In this document: piece after piece, positions 57,305 through 64,000 of the stretch
Position numbering within the stretch: the stretch's first letter is position 1
Layout: every line of letters starts with the position of its first letter
Origin: CAIZGX01 sp964511555
GTDB taxonomy: Bacteria > Bacteroidota > Bacteroidia > Flavobacteriales_D > Sanyastnellaceae
Direction: 5' to 3'
Assembly (NCBI GenBank): GCA_964511555.1
Contig: CAZEFR010000004.1
Location: forward strand, 24,392-88,391
Length of the DNA stretch: 64,000 nt
Program-made: the position numbers and the translations under genes
The notes under the pieces: model-generated
Database searches by the model: none
Told to the model about the DNA's origin: nothing
Seen by the model: the letters and a program-made list of their open reading frames with translations, nothing else

Positions 57305-59047
57305 ATGAAAAAACTGGTTCCAAAAGAAGCGCTAGCGAAGGTAGTCGGTTTGAGCAAACGAAATCCTTTGCTTGCTTTGTTAAGCTCCGTTACTAAACTT
57401 ACAAAGCTAAACGACTTATACGATCGCATACGCGCTCATACAGGCACCGAATTCATACATGCTTTTTTTAATGAACTGCACATAACCATTCAGCTTGATG
57501 AAGTTGAATTGGATTACATTCCAGTTTCTGGCGGATGTGTAATTGTGTGCAACCATCCATTTGGAGCTATAGACGGCTTGGCTCTTATTCAACAAATAGA
57601 AAAGCGCAGGCCAGATTTGAAAGTAATGGCTAACTTTCTTCTTGAAGAAATTCCTGAAATAGCCCCCTACTTTTTTAGTGTTAATCCGTTCGACAAAAAT
57701 GTGGTTCAACTGAAAAGTGAGCGAGGACTAAAGCGTTGCATTGAACATATAGCGAATGGCGGTTGCCTTGCAATTTTTCCGGCTGGAGAAGTAAGCACCT
57801 TTCAAAAAAAATGGAGTAACGTTTCAGATAAAAAGTGGCAGCGTTCAGTAATTCGATTAATACAGCGCGCAGAATGTCCTGTTGTGCCCGTTTTCTTCGA
57901 TGGAAGAAACTCGCGCATTTTTCATTTATTGGGAAAAGTTAATCCGCAATTGCGAACCATGGCTCTTCCCTCTGAGCTTTTCAAAAAAGAAGGCGATATA
58001 ATACAAATGCGCATTGGCAAACCAATTTCGGCAAGTGATATTGCTGTGATTGAAGATGTCGAACTTCTCGGCCGATTTCTTCGTGCGAAAGTTTATTCTC
58101 TAGGATCTGAGCTTCATGTAAAAAAGAAGTTCTTTCAAAATTTCCGAAGGAAAATAAAAGAGCCTAGCGAAATTGCTGAAAGCATTGATTCTTCCATACT
58201 CATTCAAGAAATTGAAGCGAATGAAGACTCCAAACTGTTCGATAATTCCAACTTTTCTGTTTTCGCACTAAAAGCTGCTTCTGCACCCAATATTCTGCTC
58301 GAAATAGGTCGCCAGCGAGAAATTGCTTTCAGGGCCGTTGGAGAAGGAAGCAATCATACGCGAGATATAGATGAATTCGATTATTACTACTACCATCTCG
58401 TTCTTTGGGACAGAACCAACAACAAAATAGCTGGTGCGTATCGTGTAGGACGTGGCGCCGAGATTATGGAGTTTTACGGTAAACACGGATTCTACACGCA
58501 CACCTTGTTTAAATTTAAACGAGAATTCCACCCTTTCCTTCAAAAGAGTATTGAATTGGGCCGGTCATACGTAGATGTTGATTATCAACGTCAACGCCTA
58601 CCCCTTTTTCTTCTTTGGGAAGGAATTATTCAGTTACTCAGCAATTTTAGCGAGGCTAAATATATCATTGGTCCTGTTTCGATGAGTAACGACTACCAAA
58701 CACTTTCGAAAGAGTTGGTCATTGACTTTATTCAAAAGAATTTCGGCGACAATGAGCTTTCCAAATGGGTAAAGCCTCGAACCAAAATCAAAACTGCAAT
58801 AAATAAGGTAGATAAAGAAGCGCTTGTTCTCTCAGCAGGAGGAGAGATACGTAAATTCGACCGACTACTTGCCGCCATAGAACCCATGGGACGAACCATG
58901 CCTATTCTTTACAAAAAGTACTTGGCTCAAAACGCAAAAATATTGGCCTTCAATCTTGATCGTAAATTCAATGATGCCATTGATGCCTTCATGATATTGG
59001 ATATTGAAAATTTACCTACTGAAAAGGCTGAAAAAATTAATCGGTAA
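57305..59047 (+). CDS. olsF: Bifunctional ornithine-lipid synthase OlsF-like
   Basis: 580 residues, two acyltransferase parts. The N-terminal part (about 50-290) is a lysophospholipid-acyltransferase-like domain with NHPFGAIDG (H84 and D90, H-x5-D), FPAGEVS and VVPVFFDGRNSR. The C-terminal part (about 310-560) is an OlsB-like GNAT-fold N-acyltransferase with YRVGRGAEIMEFYGKHGFYT, ELGRSYVDVDYQRQRLPLFLLWEGI and YIIGPVSMSNDYQ. This order is that of OlsF, described in Serratia and Flavobacterium, which makes ornithine lipids by N- then O-acylation. A glycine-lipid product is the main alternative. TTGTTTCG ends three bases before the ATG, a possible -7-like box. Confidence 0.8.
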   Translation: MKKLVPKEALAKVVGLSKRNPLLALLSSVTKLTKLNDLYDRIRAHTGTEFIHAFFNELHITIQLDEVELDYIPVSGGCVIVCNHPFGAIDGLALIQQIEKRRPDLKVMANFLLEEIPEIAPYFFSVNPFDKNVVQLKSERGLKRCIEHIANGGCLAIFPAGEVSTFQKKWSNVSDKKWQRSVIRLIQRAECPVVPVFFDGRNSRIFHLLGKVNPQLRTMALPSELFKKEGDIIQMRIGKPISASDIAVIEDVELLGRFLRAKVYSLGSELHVKKKFFQNFRRKIKEPSEIAESIDSSILIQEIEANEDSKLFDNSNFSVFALKAASAPNILLEIGRQREIAFRAVGEGSNHTRDIDEFDYYYYHLVLWDRTNNKIAGAYRVGRGAEIMEFYGKHGFYTHTLFKFKREFHPFLQKSIELGRSYVDVDYQRQRLPLFLLWEGIIQLLSNFSEAKYIIGPVSMSNDYQTLSKELVIDFIQKNFGDNELSKWVKPRTKIKTAINKVDKEALVLSAGGEIRKFDRLLAAIEPMGRTMPILYKKYLAQNAKILAFNLDRKFNDAIDAFMILDIENLPTEKAEKINR

Positions 59048-59078
59048 TACAGCCGCGGCTCTGTAACATCTCTTTACT

Positions 59079-59972
59079 ATGTTGACGAAATTCCCCTTCT
59101 CTCCTATTCTCGGCTGGTCTGTAAGCCGATTCGATACTTTTTCATTTTGCAAACGCAAGTATTATTACACCTATTACGGCAAATTCGATCGCGAATTTCC
59201 AAATGCGAAAATTACGCAACTTAAGAACTTAACTACGGAGGCACTTAGCATTGGAAGCCTTGCGCACGATGTGATTGAGGCCATCTTGAAGCGACTTCAG
59301 AAATCGACCGATGTCATTGACGAAACACGAATGAAGGGGTTTGTGAAAGCGCAAGTTCAGAAATACATGTTGGACAAAGTGTTTTCTGAAGTGTATTACA
59401 AAGAGAAGGAAGAGATTGACGAGGCCTACATTATAGAAAGCGTTTTCAACGCAGTAATGATCTTCGTCAAGTCAGAGCGTTTCGAATGGATAAGACAACT
59501 GCCTGACACGTCGAAACAACAATGGATCATAGAACCCGACGGATACGGTGAAACGCGCATTAAAACCGATCGCGGCGACCTGAAGGCTTATTGTAAGGTA
59601 GACTTTATGCTTCCCGATGGAAAGGACATTTACATTCTCGATTGGAAAACGGGGAAAGCAGATGAATTCAAACACCGCAAGCAACTAATAGGTTATTCCC
59701 TATTCGCTTCTTTTCATTTCGAAAATAAATTCGAGCGAATCATTCCCATCTTGGCGTACTTAAAAGATGGCTACAGTGAAGTCGTTCCGGAAATTTCAGA
59801 AAGAGATATTGAAAATTTCAAAGATGATATGATTGCTGAAACGCGAGCCATGCAAAACATGAATCTCGATATTGAAAACAATACACCTGTTGCCAAAAAC
59901 GAATTTACCCTCACTGAAAGCGAGGGTAAATGCAAGTATTGTGAATTTAGAGAATTGTGCGGAAGGAACTAA
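59079..59972 (+). CDS. PD-(D/E)XK nuclease of the Cas4/AddB-like type
   Basis: 297 residues. N-terminal SRFDTFSFCKRKYYYTYYGKF, SIGSLAHDVIEAIL with H63, and the nuclease core D175 (KVDFMLPDG), ILDWKTGK (D188, K190), then Q202 in RKQLIGYSLFA, the RecB-type motif series. Cysteines C24, C285, C288 and C294 (CKYCEFRELC) fit the iron-sulfur cluster of Cas4/AddB nucleases. Such proteins act on single-stranded or 5' DNA ends in recombination and repair; no CRISPR array or cas1/cas2 is present, so a repair function is likelier. Single gene between olsF and the convergent pdhB. Confidence 0.9.
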   Translation: MLTKFPFSPILGWSVSRFDTFSFCKRKYYYTYYGKFDREFPNAKITQLKNLTTEALSIGSLAHDVIEAILKRLQKSTDVIDETRMKGFVKAQVQKYMLDKVFSEVYYKEKEEIDEAYIIESVFNAVMIFVKSERFEWIRQLPDTSKQQWIIEPDGYGETRIKTDRGDLKAYCKVDFMLPDGKDIYILDWKTGKADEFKHRKQLIGYSLFASFHFENKFERIIPILAYLKDGYSEVVPEISERDIENFKDDMIAETRAMQNMNLDIENNTPVAKNEFTLTESEGKCKYCEFRELCGRN

Positions 59973-59984
59973 CCTTCCATCCGA

Positions 59985-60965
59985 TTACGCTTTGTAGCAA
60001 ACCTCTTTCGCAACGCGAACAACATCATGCACTCCTGGAAGAGCGGCATCGATAAGTGTTGTTGCAAATGCAAACGGAGTATCGGTTTGTGTAATTCTAC
60101 GAATTGGCGCATCTAAATAATCGAATGCATGACGCTGAACGCGGTAACTGATCTCGGTTGAGATACTCGCCACTGGCCAGCTCTCTTCAAGAATAATCAA
60201 ACGGTTGGTTTTCTTGACGCTGTTAACAATGCAATCAATGTCAAGCGGACGAATCGTGCGCAAGTCAATCACTTCAACAGAGATTCCTTCCTTCGCTAAT
60301 TCCTCAGCAGCCAATAATGCAGTCTTCATAATCTTACCGAAAGAAACCAAAGTAACATCGGTTCCTTCACGCTTAATATCTGCTACTCCAATTGGAATAA
60401 TGTATTCTCCGTCTGGAACCATTCCCTTGTCGCCATACATCTTTTCAGACTCCATGAAAACAACAGGATCGTTATCGCGAATAGCAGCTTTCAACAAACC
60501 TTTCGCATCGTATGGATTCGAAGGTGTGATTACTTTCAAACCAGGTACGTGCGCGTACATAGATTCAAAGCTTTGGCTGTGTGTTGCGGCCAATTGTCCA
60601 GCAGTTCCATTCGGACCGCGGAAAACGATCGGAACATTGTATTGACCACCGCTCATCTGTAACATCTTCGCTGCAGAGTTAATGATTTGGTCAGCCGCAA
60701 GAATAGCGAAGTTCCAAGTCATGAATTCTACAATTGGACGAAGACCATTCATTGCAGCACCAACTGCGATACCAGAGAATCCCAATTCAGCAATGGGTGT
60801 ATCTATAACACGCTTAGCTCCGAACTCATCGAGCATACCTTTCGAAGCTTTGTAGGCTCCGTTATATTCTGCTACTTCTTCCCCCAACAAAAACACAGTT
60901 TCATCTCTGCGCATTTCTTCTGACATGGCCTCACAAATGGCCTCACGGAATTGAATTTCTCTCAT
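59985..60965 (-). CDS. pdhB: Pyruvate dehydrogenase E1 component, beta subunit
   Basis: 326 residues, the normal size of E1-beta subunits of the branched-chain/PDH type. Start MREIQFREAICEAMSEEMRRDETVFLLGEEVAEYNGAYKASKGM and the blocks GFSGIAVGAAMNGLRPIVEFMTWNF, GPNGTAGQLAATHSQSFESMYAHVPGLKV and ESWPVASISTEISYRVQ are typical. With an E1-alpha subunit it decarboxylates pyruvate (or a related 2-oxo acid) and acylates lipoyl-E2. The E1-alpha gene is not adjacent. An operator shared with the pfkA promoter overlaps its own promoter 45-75 bp upstream. Confidence 0.93.
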   Translation of the reverse strand: MREIQFREAICEAMSEEMRRDETVFLLGEEVAEYNGAYKASKGMLDEFGAKRVIDTPIAELGFSGIAVGAAMNGLRPIVEFMTWNFAILAADQIINSAAKMLQMSGGQYNVPIVFRGPNGTAGQLAATHSQSFESMYAHVPGLKVITPSNPYDAKGLLKAAIRDNDPVVFMESEKMYGDKGMVPDGEYIIPIGVADIKREGTDVTLVSFGKIMKTALLAAEELAKEGISVEVIDLRTIRPLDIDCIVNSVKKTNRLIILEESWPVASISTEISYRVQRHAFDYLDAPIRRITQTDTPFAFATTLIDAALPGVHDVVRVAKEVCYKA

Positions 60966-61010
60966 GGTTCGTTTTGTTACGATTGCGAATTTAACTATAA
61001 ATGTGGTTTA

Positions 61011-61039
61011 CAAAAATATTAGTGTACTTTTTACACTAA
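61011..61039 (-). promoter_or_regulatory. pdhB promoter with operator TTAGTGTA-N5-TACACTAA
   Basis: On the minus strand the 21-bp palindrome (61019-61039) is followed without a gap by a perfect -7 box TATTTTTG (61011-61018), so the operator fills the spacer between -33 and -7. The palindrome is identical in arms and spacing to that before pfkA. The promoter sits just after the gldF stop and leaves a leader of about 40 bases. Confidence 0.78.
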
Positions 61040-61040
61040 C

Positions 61041-61772
61041 TCACCAGTTTCTTGATTGTAAGCGCAAACGGGTTAATACTATAAAAAAGGCGCTCACCCC
61101 TACAAAGTAGAGTACGTCGCGCGAGTCAATCAATCCAATGCTCATACCCGAGTAATGGTCTTCCATTCCCAAGCGAATAATGAATCGATCCAATGATCCA
61201 AACAGGTTGAATGTCCCCAAAGACTGAAATCCTGAATACATCACAAAGCTAATCAGCGCTGCAATCAAAAACGCCACAATCTGATTTTTCGTCAAGCTTG
61301 AAGCAAAGATTCCAATGCTCACATAAACACTTGCCAAGAAAATCAATCCTAAATAAGATCCCCACGTTGCACCTGCGTCAATGTTTCCAACTGGATTACC
61401 CAAGAAGTAAACTGAAAGGAAATAAACCAAGGTCGGGAAAATCGCAATAACAACAACCAACAATCCCGCTAAGTACTTCGCTAAAATAATTTGAAGGTCT
61501 GTGATGGGTTTGGTCATGAGCAATTCCAAGGTGCCTTCTTTCTGCTCTTCAGCAAGCGAGCGCATGGTGATAGCAGGAATTAAAAATAAAAACACCCAAG
61601 GTGCAATGTAGAACAAGGTGTCAAGTGTTGCGTATTCCGCTTCCATGACATTCAAACTTCCTGGAAACACCCACATGAATAACGAGGTTACAATCAAGAA
61701 CACTGCAATAACAATGTATCCGATTAACGAGGTTAAGAATGAGCGAATCTCTTTTTTTAATAATGCGATCAT
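61041..61772 (-). CDS. gldF: Gliding-motility ABC transporter permease GldF-like
   Basis: 243 residues from ATG at 61772 (MIALLKKEIRSFLTSLIGYIVIAVFLIVTSLFMWVFPG); a methionine nine codons earlier overlaps the exporter stop. Six transmembrane segments with the GldF block PWVFLFLIPAITMRSLAEEQKEGTLELLMTKPITDLQIILAKYLAGLL. GldF and GldG form, with GldA, an ABC transporter needed for gliding in Flavobacterium. Here no gldG follows: the next gene on the strand is pdhB. It may therefore be an ABC-2 permease with another partner. It lies 4 bp downstream of the exporter gene. Confidence 0.85.
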   Translation of the reverse strand: MIALLKKEIRSFLTSLIGYIVIAVFLIVTSLFMWVFPGSLNVMEAEYATLDTLFYIAPWVFLFLIPAITMRSLAEEQKEGTLELLMTKPITDLQIILAKYLAGLLVVVIAIFPTLVYFLSVYFLGNPVGNIDAGATWGSYLGLIFLASVYVSIGIFASSLTKNQIVAFLIAALISFVMYSGFQSLGTFNLFGSLDRFIIRLGMEDHYSGMSIGLIDSRDVLYFVGVSAFFIVLTRLRLQSRNW

Positions 61773-61776
61773 AGTC

Positions 61777-63576
61777 TTATAATTCTTGCATTTCAACAAG
61801 GGTCTTGTACAACCCTTCTTGCGAAATTAGTTCTTTGTGTGTTCCGCGCTGTACAATTTCTCCAGACTGCATAACCAAAATTAGATCGGCTTGCTGAATG
61901 GTGCTTAAGCGGTGTGCAATAACCAGCGCCGTTCTATTTTCCATCATGTTGGAAATGGCATCTTGCACATACTTTTCACTTTGTGTATCCAAAGCTGAAG
62001 TGGCTTCGTCTAAAATTAAAATAGATGGATTCTTGTATATAGCCCGAGCAATTGACAAGCGTTGTCTTTGTCCGCCCGACAAACGCATTCCACCATCGCC
62101 AATGTTCGTCTCGAACTTATTCTCCAATTCATCAATGAACTCCAACGCGTTCGACACACGCGCCGCCTCAATCAACTTCTCGTTGGTATGCGATTCAGAA
62201 AGAACAATGTTGTTCGCCACGGTGTCGTTGAACAAAAGAGGATCTTGGGTAACCATACCCATTTGCGCACGCACCGACTTCGTTTTCAAATGCGTGATTG
62301 CAACGCCGTCGATATCGATGCTTCCTGCAGTGGGATCATAGAAACGCGCTAGAAGCATGGCCAGCGTGGTCTTTCCACTTCCCGAAGAACCCACCAATGC
62401 AACGGTTTGTCCTTTTTCAATATTGAAGGAAACGTTCTTTAGGACTTCTTCTTCACCGTATTTGAAACTGACATTTTTAAATGCAATTTCACTTTCGAAA
62501 GACTTCAATTCAACCGCATCTGATTTATCTAAAACTGTTTCTTCCGCATTCAAAATTTCACGAATGCGTTCAAGACTAGCCATTCCCTTGTTCACCTTGA
62601 AGATGGCGTCGCTGAATTGTTTTGCGGGTTGAATGATTTGCGAGAACACCACCAAGTAACCGATGAGCAACTCGCCACTTATTTCACCATTGAAAACGAT
62701 AATTCCTCCAACGTAAAGAAGGACGCTGATAACCATGAGTGAAATAAATTCCGACATGGGCGAAGCCAAATACTCGCGCTTGTACAACTTGTGCATGAGG
62801 CGAGAATATCCTTCGTTGGTTTCGTCGAATTTCTTTTCGAAATGATCTTCCGCATTGAAAACTTTAATGACACGAATGCCCGTTAAACTCTCGTCGAGTA
62901 ATGCAATTAAATCTCCAAGATTTGATTTGCTGCGCTTCGCGGCGTTCTTCAAGCTCTTCGCTATGCGAGAGATTAAATAACCGCTAACAGGTAAGAAAAT
63001 GAACGCGAATAACGTGAGCTTCCAACTCATTAAAACCAAAGTCACCAAAGAGAAGAAGATCATGACTGGCGACTTCAGCAAGGCTTCTAATGCTCCAATA
63101 ACCGAGAACTCAATTTCATTCAAGTCGTTGGTCATGCGTGAAATCAAATCGCCTTTTCTTTCATTCGAGAAAAATGCCAATTGAAGTCTAAGTACCTTTT
63201 GATACATCTTCTTCCGAATGTCTCTTGATACACCCGTTCTGATTTTCGCGATGCTCAATAGTGAAACGTAGTTCACTGTGTTCTTCAGTAAAGCCAAAAC
63301 AACTATGAACAAACACATGAGCAAGAGCACTTGCGGTTTTCCTTGTTCAATAATAGCACCGTTCAATTGGTCTTTGAACTGATCCCACAAACCTTTCGCT
63401 TGCGCAACGGGAGCGCTTCCACCCTGATTCACATCGAACAAGACATACAGAAACGGCACAACACTTAGGAAAGTGAACAACGAAAAAATAGCGTTGAGTA
63501 TGTTGAATAAAAAATTCCACACCAACGACCCTTTGTAATCGCCTAACAATCCGAATATGGCACGGAATGACTTCAT
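61777..63576 (-). CDS. MsbA-like ABC exporter, ATPase and permease in one chain
   Basis: 599 residues. Six-helix transmembrane domain (about 1-320) and a nucleotide-binding domain with Walker A GSSGSGKTT, Q-loop TQDPLLFNDT, signature LSGGQRQRLSIARAIYKNPSILILDEATSALD and H-loop AHRLST. The lipid-exporter pattern (YQKVLRLQLAFFSNERKGDLISRMTNDLNEIE) is like MsbA. The substrate could be lipid A or another lipid or drug. It starts 4 bases before the purB stop (ATGA overlap) and ends 4 bp before gldF. Confidence 0.92.
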   Translation of the reverse strand: MKSFRAIFGLLGDYKGSLVWNFLFNILNAIFSLFTFLSVVPFLYVLFDVNQGGSAPVAQAKGLWDQFKDQLNGAIIEQGKPQVLLLMCLFIVVLALLKNTVNYVSLLSIAKIRTGVSRDIRKKMYQKVLRLQLAFFSNERKGDLISRMTNDLNEIEFSVIGALEALLKSPVMIFFSLVTLVLMSWKLTLFAFIFLPVSGYLISRIAKSLKNAAKRSKSNLGDLIALLDESLTGIRVIKVFNAEDHFEKKFDETNEGYSRLMHKLYKREYLASPMSEFISLMVISVLLYVGGIIVFNGEISGELLIGYLVVFSQIIQPAKQFSDAIFKVNKGMASLERIREILNAEETVLDKSDAVELKSFESEIAFKNVSFKYGEEEVLKNVSFNIEKGQTVALVGSSGSGKTTLAMLLARFYDPTAGSIDIDGVAITHLKTKSVRAQMGMVTQDPLLFNDTVANNIVLSESHTNEKLIEAARVSNALEFIDELENKFETNIGDGGMRLSGGQRQRLSIARAIYKNPSILILDEATSALDTQSEKYVQDAISNMMENRTALVIAHRLSTIQQADLILVMQSGEIVQRGTHKELISQEGLYKTLVEMQEL

Positions 63577-64000
63577 TCGTGCTCAGACATTAAGTCTATT
63601 CCAGTATAATTTTCAGGACGAATCTTTTTCAATTCAGCTTTAATGACATCGGAAACCTCAAGAATATCAATGAATGCATGAATGTCTTGCTCTTCAACGC
63701 GATCTTTTCCACGCGTTAAATTCTTCAACGCTTCGTAAGGCGCTTCATATCCTTCTCTGCGAAGAACAGTTTGAATTCCTTCCGCGACAACCGCCCAGTT
63801 GTTTTCCAAATCAGCTGCAATCTTCGCCTCGTTCAACTTCAATTTTCCTAATCCCTTCAATATCGAATTCAACGCAATAACTGTGTGCGCCATAGGAACA
63901 CCCACGTTGCGAAGAACGGTGCTGTCGGTAAGATCGCGTTGCAAGCGGCTTACAGGAAGCTTCGCAGCCAAGTGTTCAAACAAGGCGTTCGCGATTCCTA
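63573..64000 (-). CDS. purB: Adenylosuccinate lyase, C-terminal part (5' end beyond window)
   Basis: About 142 residues of the C-terminal domain visible, open at the right edge. The block NALFEHLAAKLPVSRLQRDLTDSTVLRNVGVPMAHTV and the end GKDRVEEQDIHAFIDILEVSDVIKAELKKI are typical of PurB, which acts twice in purine synthesis by releasing fumarate. The TTG at 63983 is internal; the coding frame continues upstream (GIANALFEH). It overlaps the exporter by 4 bases, so purB, the exporter and gldF form a leftward operon. Confidence 0.9.
   Translation of the reverse strand, partial: GIANALFEHLAAKLPVSRLQRDLTDSTVLRNVGVPMAHTVIALNSILKGLGKLKLNEAKIAADLENNWAVVAEGIQTVLRREGYEAPYEALKNLTRGKDRVEEQDIHAFIDILEVSDVIKAELKKIRPENYTGIDLMSEHE

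Noticed and set aside
59051..59060. Palindrome AGCCGCGGCT after olsF as terminator
   Set aside because: No T-tract on either strand and only 10 bp; a restriction-site-like palindrome by chance.
1..64000. tRNA, rRNA, integrase or insertion sequence
   Set aside because: No cloverleaf-like stems with CCA ends, no transposase or recombinase motifs, and no long terminal inverted repeats were found when reading the window.

Overview
The window reads as a draft chromosome segment of a Bacteroidota bacterium, most likely from the order Flavobacteriales. Support comes from two giant secreted proteins ending in the gliding-motility (CHU_C) sorting domain, a type A type-IX-secretion (T9SS) tail, gldF, a DUF3276/PUR-type protein, an OlsF-like ornithine-lipid synthase, the lack of obvious Shine-Dalgarno sequences, and many TAnnTTTG (-7) promoter boxes. 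Three runs of exactly 100 N (198-297, 18810-18909, 49064-49163) are scaffold gaps, and two of them sit inside tandem repeats.

Layout. 1-3536: end of a biotin carboxylase, a gapped sirtuin, a DUF58 protein, an orphan histidine kinase and a DUF2721 membrane protein. 3675-10958: two T9SS-exported CHU_C proteins and two tandem secreted FKBP prolyl isomerases. 11021-18790: secreted and outer-membrane proteins, an ECF sigma factor flanked by two related membrane proteins, a T9SS-sorted Kelch-like protein, a ferritin-like/VIT1 transporter and a lipoprotein. 19061-26354: a YdeI-like protein, a membrane-anchored nuclease, an exported catalase-peroxidase, a HigBA-type toxin-antitoxin pair with an SdpI-like gene, and a MORN-repeat protein. 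26356-29823: a leftward glycolytic operon, pfkA-gapA-sugar kinase-broken beta-phosphoglucomutase. 30436-41678: a degenerate DnaB-like ATPase, a TPR protein, gyrA, clpC, a TPR/PD40/OmpA/DUF1573 protein, a 3-hydroxyacyl-CoA dehydrogenase and the DUF3276 protein. 41792-48991: RsmI-like methylase, low-molecular-weight phosphatase, arginase, etfBA, DUF151-UVR protein, purE, flavin reductase and nucleoside transporter. 49415-57185: DUF3127, a WYL regulator, a GNAT acetyltransferase with a 51-residue partner, and cytochrome c maturation genes ccmB-ccmC-ccmD-ccmE-ccmF. 57305-64000: olsF, a Cas4/AddB-like nuclease, pdhB, gldF, an MsbA-like exporter and the end of purB.

The most unusual signal is a family of 'mini-hairpin' arrays at four intergenic loci (3536-3666, 13318-13375, 18972-19056, 49000-49340). 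Each array alternates the hexamer CATTCG (or CGAATG) with short perfect inverted repeats of 2-5 bp. The stem sequences change from unit to unit but stay complementary, and more than half of the distinct loops are GNA (or TNC, which is GNA on the other strand). One array supplies the promoter of the gene after it, another has two opposed halves, and one scaffold gap lies in phase with the array.

Two regulatory signals link separate loci. A 21-bp operator, TTAGTGTA-N5-TACACTAA, overlaps the promoters of both the pfkA operon and pdhB, suggesting one regulator for upper glycolysis and pyruvate oxidation. A 22-bp element (21 of 22 bases identical) precedes two unrelated orphan genes at 29941 and 51729. 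Several genes appear to have leaderless transcripts, with a TAnnTTTG-like box ending four bases before the start codon.
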